Assembly: GCA_041550515.1 (NCBI GenBank)
Contig: JBFEOQ010000061.1
Location: forward strand, 1 to 7,927
Source of the DNA: PFL35 sp041550515
GTDB lineage: Archaea; Thermoplasmatota; E2; DHVEG-1
Reading direction: 5' to 3'
DNA length: 7,927 nt
Below, piece after piece: positions 1 to 5,818 of the stretch (its first letter is position 1; every line of letters starts with the position of its first letter). The notes beneath the pieces are model-generated. The model saw only the letters and a list, made by a program, of their open reading frames with translations, was not told where the DNA came from and ran no database searches. Both the position numbers and the translations under genes were made by a program.

Positions 1-88
1 TGATAGGTTATTAAATTATTTATATTTGTTTGCAAATTTATGTAATTTACTCATCTTGTTTGACATTTCATAATAGTAAAGAATACAC

Positions 89-114
89 CACGAGATCACG
101 AAGTTCACAAAGAT
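89..114. repeat. Short CACGAAG-type tandem repeat remnant
   Basis: Three degenerate units of 8-9 bases follow one another: cacgagat, cacgaagtt, cacaaagat. They stand out from the surrounding AT-rich DNA. The pattern resembles the CACGAAG-type intergenic repeats that occur scattered through many prokaryotic genomes. Only three imperfect units are present, so this may be a decayed copy or chance. It lies about 75 bases upstream of the regulator gene at 187 and could also be read as a weak repeated protein-binding site. Confidence 0.35.
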
Positions 115-186
115 TTTCATATATTTTATAGTAAAATATTAATATCTCAGATGGATTCATCATTATCTTGAGAATTGTAATTCATC

Positions 187-762
187 ATGAACCAAAATAT
201 TGTATTAGATAGTAAAGATAAAGAAATAATTAGTTTATTAAACGCGAATCCGAAACTATCTCAGGAAAAAATTGCTGAAAAAATTCATTTATCTCAACCC
301 TCCGTTGCAGTAAGAATCAGAAAACTAACAGAAAAAGGATTCATTAATCATTTAATAGGAATGAATCCATCAAAACTTGGATTACATATCGCTAAAATAG
401 AAATTACAACAAGAAATCCATCAAAAATATTAGAAATATTCTCAGAGTGCCCATTTTTTATAAATGGATTTACTGTATCAGGGAAAAATAATCTCTGTTT
501 ATTATTTATTGCTGAAAACATATCTTCCCTAGAATCTATCGTAGATATGCATTTAAGAACTGATATAGATGTCCTCAATATAGATTTTAACATTATTATC
601 TCAAGTAACAAAGATTTCATTACCCCTATAAAACTAAATATTAAAAAAGGAAAAAAGACTCCATGTGGAATTGAAGAAAAATGTGATAAATGTATCTGTT
701 ATAAAAGAAAGAATTGTCTAGGTTGTCCCACGCTAAATAGTTATAGAGGAATATTTTGGTGA
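187..762 (+). CDS. Lrp/AsnC-type transcriptional regulator with C-terminal cysteine cluster
   Basis: This 191-residue cytoplasmic protein is a probable DNA-binding regulator. Residues 6-60 form an AsnC-type winged helix-turn-helix: an LDSKDKEIISLLNANPKLS start, then EKIAEKIHLSQPSVAVRIRKL as the turn and recognition helix, then a GFI wing. Residues 65-150 fit a divergent ligand-binding/dimerisation domain of the Lrp class. The end is unusual: cysteines at 160, 166, 169, 171, 177 and 180 (CX5CX2CXCX5CX2C), followed by a YRGIFW terminus. Classical Lrp proteins are about 150 residues and lack this part. The cluster suggests zinc or iron-sulfur binding, so metal or redox sensing is plausible but inferred. 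The ATG at 187 is the first start in frame, and no Shine-Dalgarno is visible. The target genes are unknown; no operon partner is intact downstream. Confidence 0.85.
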   Translation: MNQNIVLDSKDKEIISLLNANPKLSQEKIAEKIHLSQPSVAVRIRKLTEKGFINHLIGMNPSKLGLHIAKIEITTRNPSKILEIFSECPFFINGFTVSGKNNLCLLFIAENISSLESIVDMHLRTDIDVLNIDFNIIISSNKDFITPIKLNIKKGKKTPCGIEEKCDKCICYKRKNCLGCPTLNSYRGIFW

Positions 763-834
763 TAACAGTTTGATCATTCATGATTGATTAAAACGATTTT
801 AAAATAATAAAAGAACTAGCTAAAAATAAGATAT

Positions 835-841
835 AGGAGGT
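835..841 (+). promoter_or_regulatory. Strong Shine-Dalgarno of a lost gene
   Basis: The sequence aggaggt is a near-perfect archaeal/bacterial ribosome binding site, the best in the window, yet no intact reading frame starts 5-12 bases downstream. In the frame of the hydrophobic segment described for 841-1228, the expected start position now reads gaa or cta. This fits a gene that has lost its start codon. Confidence 0.5.
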
Positions 842-1228
842 TTATAGAACTAACAGCAATATTGTACGATATCATATATGTAACCATATGTATTGTCATA
901 CTGCATATGCTGAATAAGTAAAAGTTGAGAAAGATATCAAAAATTGTTCTGACACAAGTAAGAAACGATGATGGGAATACAAACTATTAGATAATTTAAC
1001 AATTCAAGTGGTGTTTATGAGAAATCGTATAGGAAAATCGAAGAAGTATTTACAAAGAATAAAAAAGAAACGGAATCAGAAAGAAAATTTCAAGAATCAT
1101 CTAAACCAGATAAAGAAAAGAAACCAAATCCATAAACAGACTAAATTGTTACAAAAACAAAAAGATAGAAACTTATGCAGACTTATTAAAAAGGATTAAT
1201 TACAACTGAGGAATTAATTGATTTATAG
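841..1228 (+). pseudogene. Remnant of small membrane protein with SHOCT-like C-terminus
   Basis: The pieces in the three frames together resemble one protein of about 125 residues. Frame 1 from 841 reads ELTAILYDIIYVTICIVIL, a likely membrane helix. It meets a TAA at 919, then continues as KISKIVLTQVRNDDGNTNY to a TAG at 988. Frame 2 (995-1135) gives a charged linker containing YRKIEEVFTKNKKETESE. Frame 1 resumes near 1135 and reads KIETYADLL, and frame 2 from about 1193 reads KGLITTEELIDL, ending at TAG 1226-1228. The last two segments together match the pattern of the SHOCT short C-terminal domain (a helix, then KGLIT-EE, then a second helix). At least two stops and three frame changes are needed, so the gene is dead unless the assembly is poor here. 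The 63-codon GTG frame at 1008-1199 is Lys/Asn/Gln-rich and looks like a shadow. Confidence 0.45.
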
Positions 1229-1232
1229 TTAA

Positions 1233-1895
1233 TCACAATTTCTTAAAAACAAAATTTCCTATCGGGATTAATTCATCTTCATAGAAAAATGGATATCCTT
1301 CAATTTTAAAAATTGGAATAGGTGGATCTGTTGGATCATCAGGTGAGATATAGTTGATACCACTATCAGTACCCGCATCAAATGCATATAAAATAACTGT
1401 TTTTTCTTCAATGAAAGATCCATTTACATAAAGATTTAGACTATCAACTCCTACAAACCAATCAGGACTAGGAGCTATCATTGTTACAAGAGTAACAAGA
1501 GGATAATTTTCACTAACCTGAAAATTAACACTGATTGAACCCGGTGAAGGATTTAGTCCTTCGCCAGAAATTAAATCAAGAGCATTTTTATTTAAGATTT
1601 CAATACCAATTTCTTCATTTAATGGATTTTTACTACCAGTTTCGGCCATATTCTTAATACCTGGTGATGCAAGTTCTCCAATACTCCAAAAAGATACTTC
1701 AGCATTATGTGATGCACCTATTAAACCTGAAAAATGAGGATTCGAAGGGAAATCATCAGGATGCGTTTCAATACTCCAAAATGCATTAAATGTAACCTCG
1801 TATTCTAAACCGTTTTTTTCAACACAGCCAGTTATAACAATAAAAATTAAAAATATTAGAATACAACAAATACCAGTTTTATTTTTAAATAACAT
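1233..1895 (-). CDS. Spondin_N domain lipoprotein
   Basis: This 220-residue exported lipoprotein has a basic start (KNK), a hydrophobic stretch at 9-21 and the lipobox ITGC with the lipid-bearing cysteine at 24. Residues 32 to about 200 match the Spondin_N fold by several hallmark strings: THPDDFPSNPHFSG (44-57) with IGASH, FWSIGELASPGI (69-80), MIAPSPDWFVGVDSL (139-153) and DAGTDSG (173-179). In F-spondin this beta-sandwich binds calcium and mediates extracellular matrix contacts; bacterial and archaeal homologues are mostly uncharacterised. It is likely anchored outside the membrane and could bind surface partners, but no ligand can be read from sequence. The gene is monocistronic and ends only 5 bases from the decayed gene at 841-1228, so the two converge. 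A TATA-like box sits about 30 bases upstream of the ATG, so the transcript may be nearly leaderless. Confidence 0.9.
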   Translation of the reverse strand: MLFKNKTGICCILIFLIFIVITGCVEKNGLEYEVTFNAFWSIETHPDDFPSNPHFSGLIGASHNAEVSFWSIGELASPGIKNMAETGSKNPLNEEIGIEILNKNALDLISGEGLNPSPGSISVNFQVSENYPLVTLVTMIAPSPDWFVGVDSLNLYVNGSFIEEKTVILYAFDAGTDSGINYISPDDPTDPPIPIFKIEGYPFFYEDELIPIGNFVFKKL

Positions 1896-1923
1896 AAGAA
1901 AACCGTATTAAGGTAATGTGTTA

Positions 1924-1931
1924 TTTTTATA
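1924..1931 (-). promoter_or_regulatory. TATA-like box of the spondin lipoprotein gene
   Basis: On the minus strand this reads TATAAAAA. It is centred about 32 bases before the ATG at 1895. With the usual archaeal spacing of about 25 bases to the transcription start, the leader would be under 10 bases. This agrees with the absence of a Shine-Dalgarno. Confidence 0.4.
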
Positions 1932-1974
1932 TTAAATTATTTAACCAAAATATTAAACCAATTTTTTAAAAGGG

Positions 1975-2106
1975 TTTTTAACATTTAGTTTTTTATATTG
2001 GATGTATACTTGTTTTTATAACATAAATGATAAATAATTTTTAATATAAGAGAGCTCATTCAAGATAGCAAAATTGTTATAATATTTGTATGGGGGAAGA
2101 AAAAAA
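1975..2106 (+). promoter_or_regulatory. Promoter/leader shared with the gene at 5952
   Basis: This upstream region resembles the one at 5819-5951. Shared blocks in the same order are TTTTTAACATTT, CATAAA followed by ATAATTTTTAA, and finally AATATTTG followed by TGGGG and an A-rich run up to the start codon. The distance from AAC in the first block to the start is 127 bases here and 128 there. A TATA-like TTATAATA at 2078-2085 lies about 25 bases before the GTG at 2107, so the transcript could be leaderless. Alternatively TGGGGGAAGA (2091-2100) could act as a weak ribosome binding site. Confidence 0.5.
2058..2082 (-). repeat. Inverted copy of a motif found at 5763-5785
   Basis: Read on the minus strand, this stretch is ATTATAA, then three extra bases, then ATTTTGCTATCTTGAAT. 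The plus-strand element at 5763-5785 is ATTATAA followed directly by ATTTGCTATCTTGAAT. Fifteen bases match exactly, with further matching either side of a short gap. A 15-base match alone could occur by chance in DNA this AT-rich. Confidence 0.3.
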
Positions 2107-2556
2107 GTGAAAAAAATAAAAATATTGATAATGTGTATGATATTAGTTATACCAGTTGTAACTGCTAACGCTGCTTTTAATAATCCACCTGAAAAACCAA
2201 CCATTGAAGGTCCTCCTTCTGGAAAAGCTGGAACATCATATGATTATAATTTTTGTTCAAATGATCCAGATGGTGATGATTTATATTACTGTGTAGACTG
2301 GGGTGATGGATCTGCAGAGGTATGCTTAGGACCATTTACTGCAAATACATGCGTTACTGAATCGCATACATGGTCCAGTGATGGAACCTATACTATAAGG
2401 GTAAAAGCACGTGATGTTTATCAAGCAGAAAGTGAGTGGGCTACATTCTCAGTTACTATGCCAAAAAATAAGATAAATTATCAGTTGGATATTTTATTTG
2501 AAATATTATTACAGCACTTTCCGTTCATAGGAAAAATACTAAACCAAATAATATAA
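2107..2556 (+). CDS. Small secreted PKD-like protein with MPKNK tail
   Basis: Starting at the GTG at 2107 gives 149 residues. I prefer it over the TTG at 2086 because it places KKIK directly before the hydrophobic core of a signal peptide (residues 5-20, cleavage near ANA at 20-22). Residues 25-117 form one PKD/Ig-like domain with the hallmark DPDGDDLYYCVDWGDGS, then SHTW, YTIRVKARDVY and SEW. Four cysteines (50, 62, 73, 82) could form two disulfides outside the cell. Residues 118-149 are the shared tail: MPKNK, hydrophobic residues, then HFPFIGKILNQII. The protein is therefore little more than one domain plus tail, the simplest carrier of that module here. Its role is unknown; surface or adhesive structure is a family-based guess. 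A T-rich terminator follows. Confidence 0.8.
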   Translation: MKKIKILIMCMILVIPVVTANAAFNNPPEKPTIEGPPSGKAGTSYDYNFCSNDPDGDDLYYCVDWGDGSAEVCLGPFTANTCVTESHTWSSDGTYTIRVKARDVYQAESEWATFSVTMPKNKINYQLDILFEILLQHFPFIGKILNQII

Positions 2557-2564
2557 ACTAAAAT

Positions 2565-2583
2565 CTTTTTATCTTTTTTTATT
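2565..2583 (+). terminator. T-rich archaeal-type terminator
   Basis: Starting nine bases after the stop of the small PKD gene come a run of five T and then a run of seven T, separated by atc. Archaeal RNA polymerase commonly stops at such T tracts without needing a hairpin. Confidence 0.5.
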
Positions 2584-2596
2584 CAAATATATTCAC

Positions 2597-2605
2597 TTTA
2601 TAAAG
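2597..2605 (+). promoter_or_regulatory. Possible TATA box of the large PKD gene
   Basis: TTTATAAAG lies 65 bases before the ATG at 2666 and would give a leader of about 40 bases lacking a clear Shine-Dalgarno; an aaaggag at 2614-2620 is too far upstream to help. A second candidate, TATTAAATA at about 2647-2655, would place transcription start near the second in-frame ATG at 2678. The true start of this gene is therefore uncertain by four codons. Confidence 0.35.
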
Positions 2606-2665
2606 GAATAAAAATAAAGGAGTAAAAATAATAAAGAGATACTGTTTATTAAATATTGAAGATTT

Positions 2666-4207
2666 ATGAAACAACGTATGATTGCTCTCAGAATTATATT
2701 TGTAGGTTTGTTTGTTATTTCATCACTAAGTACTGCAACCTCTACAATGATTGATAAACAAACCATTTCAACAGATATAGTACCTATTAAAATGACGACA
2801 ACAGCTGTTATTGCTGAGGCAGGTGGACCATATGTAGGTACAAAATGTGAATCTATAGTTTTCACTGGATCTGTAATAGGTGGATGTAGTCCATACATTT
2901 GGGATTGGGATTTTGGTGATGGATCAATCCATTCAAACCAACAAAACGTAACACACCAATATACTAATGATGGATTTTACACTGCAATATTAACAGTAAC
3001 TGACTGTGTAGGAGATATGGGTTCCGATACAGCATCTATTACAATTTCCACTCCTATTTTAGTTGCTGATGCTAATGGCCCATATGATGGATTTACCAGA
3101 ATTCCAATTAATTTTTATGGTAGTGCAAGTGGAGGTTGTCCAAGAGTAGGATGTAAACCTTATAATTATAGTTGGAATTTTGGTGATGGTGGAATTTCTA
3201 CTAAGCAAAATCCATCATATACCTATTCAAGCTCGGGTGAATATATAGTTACTTTTTCAGTAACCGATGATAAAAATGATACATCTATTGATATTACAAC
3301 TACCTCAATACTTGGATCTGATTTAGATGTTGATGTTGATGGTCCTTATTATGGAGGAGTAGATGTTCCAATATTGTTTTATAGTTATGTTGAAAGTGGT
3401 GTACCGCCATATTCATATCATTGGGATTTTGGTGATGGTTCCACGAGTGAAGAACAAAATCCTATACATAATTATTCTGATAGTAGTCCATCAGCAGGGT
3501 TTAAAGTTTCTTTATTTGTAGTTAGTTCAGATGGTAAAAATGGTTGGGATCAAACTCGTGCATATATAATATCTGGGGATACTCTAATAGCTGATGTAAA
3601 TGGACCTTATTATGGTGTAGTTAGTGAAAATATTCAGTTTTTTGGTGTTGCATTTGGTGGTACTAGTCCCTATAGTTTTAGTTGGGATTTTGGTGATGGT
3701 AATACTAGTACTATGCAAAATCCAGATCATGCTTATACCTCGGGAGGTGAGTATACTATAATTCTAACTGTTGCTGATGATGAGGGTGAAATAGTATCTG
3801 ATGAGACAACAGCGACGATAAGATCTAATAATCCTCCAGATAAGCCAGAGAAAGTTTGGGGGGAAAGGAGTGGTAAAGCTGGGGAAAACTATACATACAT
3901 AACTAATACAACTGATCCTGATGGAGATTATGTGTATTATATGTGGGATTGGGGTGATGAAACAAATAGTAGTTGGCTTGGGCCATATGGTTCTGGGTTA
4001 ATTAAGGGTGCCTCGCATGCCTGGGTTAATCAAGGTAAATATAGAATCCAAGTAAAAGCAAAGGATGTTTATGATTTTGAAAGTGAATGGTCAGATCCAT
4101 TTGAAATTAGTATGCCAAAAAATAAAGTAATCAACACACCATTCTTTTTTCAAAGACTCATACATCATTTTCCTCTGTTTGAAAAAATACTAAACCAAAT
4201 ACTATAA
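2666..4207 (+). CDS. Large secreted protein, four PKD domains plus PKD-like domain and MPKNK tail
   Basis: This 513-residue exported protein has a signal peptide at residues 1-26 (MKQR start, hydrophobic 7-22). Four PKD beta-sandwich repeats begin near residues 50, 134, 221 and 309. Each opens with a GPY motif and carries W(D/N)FGDG, then N(P/V)xHxY or a variant, then a TVxD-like strand. A fifth, different domain (388-482) has NNPPDKP, DPDGDYVYYMWDWGDE, SHAW and VKAKDVYDFESEWSDP, and is closely related to the single domain of the protein at 2107. The shared tail follows (483-513), ending FPLFEKILNQIL. Cysteines occur only in PKD 1 and 2 (GGC motifs and others), which suggests local disulfides. 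PKD proteins are typically surface, adhesion or matrix components; no enzyme domain is seen. An ATG at 2678 is an alternative start. The gene converges on the cyclophilin gene. Confidence 0.9.
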   Translation: MKQRMIALRIIFVGLFVISSLSTATSTMIDKQTISTDIVPIKMTTTAVIAEAGGPYVGTKCESIVFTGSVIGGCSPYIWDWDFGDGSIHSNQQNVTHQYTNDGFYTAILTVTDCVGDMGSDTASITISTPILVADANGPYDGFTRIPINFYGSASGGCPRVGCKPYNYSWNFGDGGISTKQNPSYTYSSSGEYIVTFSVTDDKNDTSIDITTTSILGSDLDVDVDGPYYGGVDVPILFYSYVESGVPPYSYHWDFGDGSTSEEQNPIHNYSDSSPSAGFKVSLFVVSSDGKNGWDQTRAYIISGDTLIADVNGPYYGVVSENIQFFGVAFGGTSPYSFSWDFGDGNTSTMQNPDHAYTSGGEYTIILTVADDEGEIVSDETTATIRSNNPPDKPEKVWGERSGKAGENYTYITNTTDPDGDYVYYMWDWGDETNSSWLGPYGSGLIKGASHAWVNQGKYRIQVKAKDVYDFESEWSDPFEISMPKNKVINTPFFFQRLIHHFPLFEKILNQIL

Positions 4208-4291
4208 TCAAAAGTTTAGTTTATAATAAATGCAGTTATATGAAGATATATTCCTTTGTTTAAGTTTAAAATTAGTTTAGATAATTATTGT

Positions 4292-5017
4292 TTATTCTTT
4301 TGCTATGTATATCCTTTGAACTATAATATCATTTATTGGTTTACCACCATTTCCTTCCCAATATCTACTATCATGTGGTTCATCAGCTATATCCTGTACA
4401 ACACTAATTCCATAAATTGTTTTTCCAAAAGCAATATATTCACCATCAAGACCAGTATGAGCACCATCACATATAAAAAACTGTGCACCCCCAGGTATTC
4501 CGATATCAATATTTGCCATTGAAATCGCTCCATCAACATGAGATATTCCTTCCTCAAAAACATCTAAATTGCCATAGGGACTTGTTTTAAATGAACCATC
4601 TGGAAAAGAATCACCTGTTTGAATTATGAAATCATTCATTATCCTGTGAAATATCATACCATTGTAAAAACCATCATTAACAAGCTTTATAAAATTCTGA
4701 CAGGTTTTAGGTGCTTGGTCATCATATAATTCAACAGCAATAACACCTTTACTTGTTTCAAGAACTGCCACAGGATAAATAGTATTTGCCAAAGCTGATT
4801 TATATTCAACATCATTTTTATAGCTAGTATCATAGTTATTAGAGCTATTATTTTCAAAATTACTGAAAGTAATGTATATTGAAGCAAATACTAAAATTAA
4901 AATAATAAATATAATAAAATAAAGAACAATTTTATTTTTTTTTATTTTGGTTTTTATATTAGGTTTAGTAACTGCACGGGATCGTCTTCTTCTAATATCA
5001 TTTATTTTTTTATCCAT
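4292..5017 (-). CDS. Membrane-anchored cyclophilin-type peptidylprolyl isomerase
   Basis: This 241-residue protein catalyses cis-trans isomerisation of X-proline bonds. Residues 1-29 are very basic (RRRRSR, KTKIKKNK), then comes one membrane helix at about 30-51. The positive-inside rule therefore puts the catalytic domain outside the cytoplasmic membrane. A linker rich in Asn and Ser follows (possible N-glycosylation at NNSS). The cyclophilin domain covers about 82-238, with FHRIMNDFIIQTGD (123-136: Arg125, Phe130, Gln133), GAISMAN, then GGAQFFICDG (Gln179, Phe181) and LDGEYIAFGK. These match the active-site residues of human cyclophilin A. The tryptophan of the human protein (Trp121) appears to be glycine, as in many prokaryotic members, which usually weakens cyclosporin binding. 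Its neighbours are nearly all secreted proteins, which suggests folding help for exported clients. Confidence 0.93.
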   Translation of the reverse strand: MDKKINDIRRRRSRAVTKPNIKTKIKKNKIVLYFIIFIILILVFASIYITFSNFENNSSNNYDTSYKNDVEYKSALANTIYPVAVLETSKGVIAVELYDDQAPKTCQNFIKLVNDGFYNGMIFHRIMNDFIIQTGDSFPDGSFKTSPYGNLDVFEEGISHVDGAISMANIDIGIPGGAQFFICDGAHTGLDGEYIAFGKTIYGISVVQDIADEPHDSRYWEGNGGKPINDIIVQRIYIAKE

Positions 5018-5045
5018 AATTTTAACTAAATAACTATAATGGAAT

Positions 5046-5053
5046 ATTTATAA
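5046..5053 (-). promoter_or_regulatory. TATA-like box of the cyclophilin gene
   Basis: On the minus strand this reads TTATAAAT, centred about 32 bases before the ATG at 5017. Usual archaeal spacing would give a leader under 10 bases, and no Shine-Dalgarno is present. Confidence 0.45.
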
Positions 5054-5129
5054 CTAAGTATGTTTAGTAACTATTATTTAGTAAAATTTCTTTGTGCTAT
5101 TTTTTCATTATGTAATATTACCAGATAAT

Positions 5130-5139
5130 ATATTTATAG
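5130..5139 (+). promoter_or_regulatory. TATA-like box of the acidic secreted protein gene
   Basis: ATATTTATAG is centred about 45 bases before the ATG at 5180. With archaeal spacing, transcription would begin near 5160, leaving a leader of about 20 bases that includes the ribosome binding site at 5164-5170. Confidence 0.45.
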
Positions 5140-5157
5140 TATAATTTACGAAAATAG

Positions 5158-5174
5158 ATGCATAGGAGATGCAT
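5158..5174 (+). promoter_or_regulatory. Shine-Dalgarno framed by a perfect ATGCAT inverted repeat
   Basis: ATGCAT, AGGAG, ATGCAT are adjacent. The AGGAG core (5164-5168) ends 11 bases before the ATG at 5180 and decides that start. Because ATGCAT is its own reverse complement, the RNA could form a 6-bp stem with the ribosome binding site as the 5-base loop. Whether the stem forms depends on the exact transcription start, which may fall at or just after the left arm. Confidence 0.5.
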
Positions 5175-5179
5175 TAAAT

Positions 5180-5686
5180 ATGAGAAAGAAAATTTTCTAT
5201 GCAGCGGTATTTGTATCTATATTAATCTCAAGCTCAGTAGTAATAGCAACTCCCGCTGAAACACCTCCAGGTCAATCAAAGGAAAATAATGCTCCAGGGC
5301 AATGGAAAAAATCAGAAGAATACGCTTTTGCAAACCACCAAGAATTTGTTCATGCAGTTCATATGCGAATCTGGGAAAGAATGCAAGCACGCCATCAAGA
5401 ATATCTTACCTTGGGTATTGAAAAAAGATTACCAAATCCAATAGGACTTTTAAAACTTCTAAATCAAATTACAATAGAATCTGAATTAGAAGACGATGAA
5501 GAAGAATTAGAATTAGAACCAGAAGAAGAGTTGGAACCCGAGGAAGAATCCGAACCAGAAGAGGAAGAAGAATTAGAACCAGAAGAAGAGTTGGAACCCG
5601 AGGAAGAATCCGAACCAGAAGAGGAAGAAGAATTAGAACCAGAAGAAGAGCCTGAGATAGAAGAAGAATCAGAAGAAGAAGAGTAA
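5180..5686 (+). CDS. Secreted glutamate-rich repeat protein, unknown function
   Basis: I do not recognise this 168-residue protein. Residues 1-23 form a signal peptide (MRKKIF start, hydrophobic core, cleavage near VIA/TPA). A short Pro/Gly/Gln-rich part with PPGQSK and APGQWKK follows. Residues 48-82 look helical and rich in aromatics, His and Arg (EFVHAVHMRIWERMQARHQEYL). Residues 84-97 read RLPNPIGLLKLLNQ, which faintly resembles the tail of the PKD proteins. From about residue 99 to the end the chain is almost entirely Glu with Leu, Pro and Ser, with a 20-residue unit repeated exactly. Such a strongly negative tail could bind calcium or other cations, or act as a spacer at the surface; both are inferences. 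The gene has its own TATA-like box and Shine-Dalgarno and is followed by a hairpin. Confidence 0.82.
   Translation: MRKKIFYAAVFVSILISSSVVIATPAETPPGQSKENNAPGQWKKSEEYAFANHQEFVHAVHMRIWERMQARHQEYLTLGIEKRLPNPIGLLKLLNQITIESELEDDEEELELEPEEELEPEEESEPEEEEELEPEEELEPEEESEPEEEEELEPEEEPEIEEESEEEE
5509..5650 (+). repeat. Perfect 60-bp tandem repeat, about 2.4 copies
   Basis: Bases 5521-5580 and 5581-5640 are identical, and the match extends left to 5509 and right to 5650. The unit is a multiple of three, so each copy adds 20 residues (EPEEELEPEE then ESEPEEEEEL) in frame. Identity extends to synonymous positions, which points to a recent duplication or slippage. Length variation between strains is expected. 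Confidence 0.95.
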
Positions 5687-5702
5687 AAATAATACTCTTC
5701 TT
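5676..5702 (+). terminator. Hairpin overlapping the stop codon
   Basis: AAGAAGAGTA and TACTCTTCTT form a perfect 10-bp stem around a 7-base loop AAAATAA. The stop codon TAA at 5684-5686 spans the top of the left arm and the start of the loop. The next bases are T-rich (tttcacatattttttaa). It may end transcription or protect the 3' end of the mRNA. Confidence 0.5.
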
Positions 5703-5762
5703 TCACATATTTTTTAATAAAGTAAAAAAACCATATTAAATCAGAGAATTTTGGCAATAGTT

Positions 5763-5785
5763 ATTATAAATTTGCTATCTTGAAT
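5763..5785 (+). repeat. Partner of the inverted motif at 2058-2082
   Basis: ATTATAA followed by ATTTGCTATCTTGAAT, in the intergenic region before the transglutaminase-like gene. The opposite-strand copy lies in the leader of the small PKD gene. The rest of the 250-base gap from 5687 to 5936 is AT-rich, with no reading frame or RNA gene that I can support. Confidence 0.3.
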
Positions 5786-5818
5786 TTTAATTTAAAGCTC
5801 ACTGTAAACTTTATTTAT

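Noticed and set aside
348..620. Minus-strand 90-codon frame inside the regulator gene
   Set aside because: It lies wholly opposite a well-supported gene, with no recognisable motif or start signal.
1008..1199. 63-codon frame starting with GTG
   Set aside because: Its composition is almost all Lys, Asn, Gln and Arg, as expected from an A-rich strand read in the wrong frame. The other two frames over the same bases give more natural protein segments.
2086..2106. TTG start adding seven residues to the small PKD protein
   Set aside because: It would put YGGRKKV before the signal peptide. The GTG at 2107 is better placed relative to the TATA-like box and matches the layout of the related gene at 5952.
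2906..3700. Repeated TGGGATTTTGGTGATGG strings as a DNA repeat array or CRISPR
   Set aside because: They encode the conserved WDFGDG core of successive PKD domains, at domain-length spacing (about 250 bases), with divergent flanks.
4256..4522. Plus-strand 88-codon frame over the cyclophilin 3' part
   Set aside because: It lies opposite the conserved QFFI and LDGEYIAFGK region of the cyclophilin; Ser/Thr/Ile/Tyr-rich shadow.
5464..5757. Minus-strand serine/glycine-rich frame of 97 codons
   Set aside because: It is the complement of the glutamate-rich repeat; Ser, Gly and Asn runs arise from reading GAA/GAG repeats backwards. It has no ribosome site or signal.
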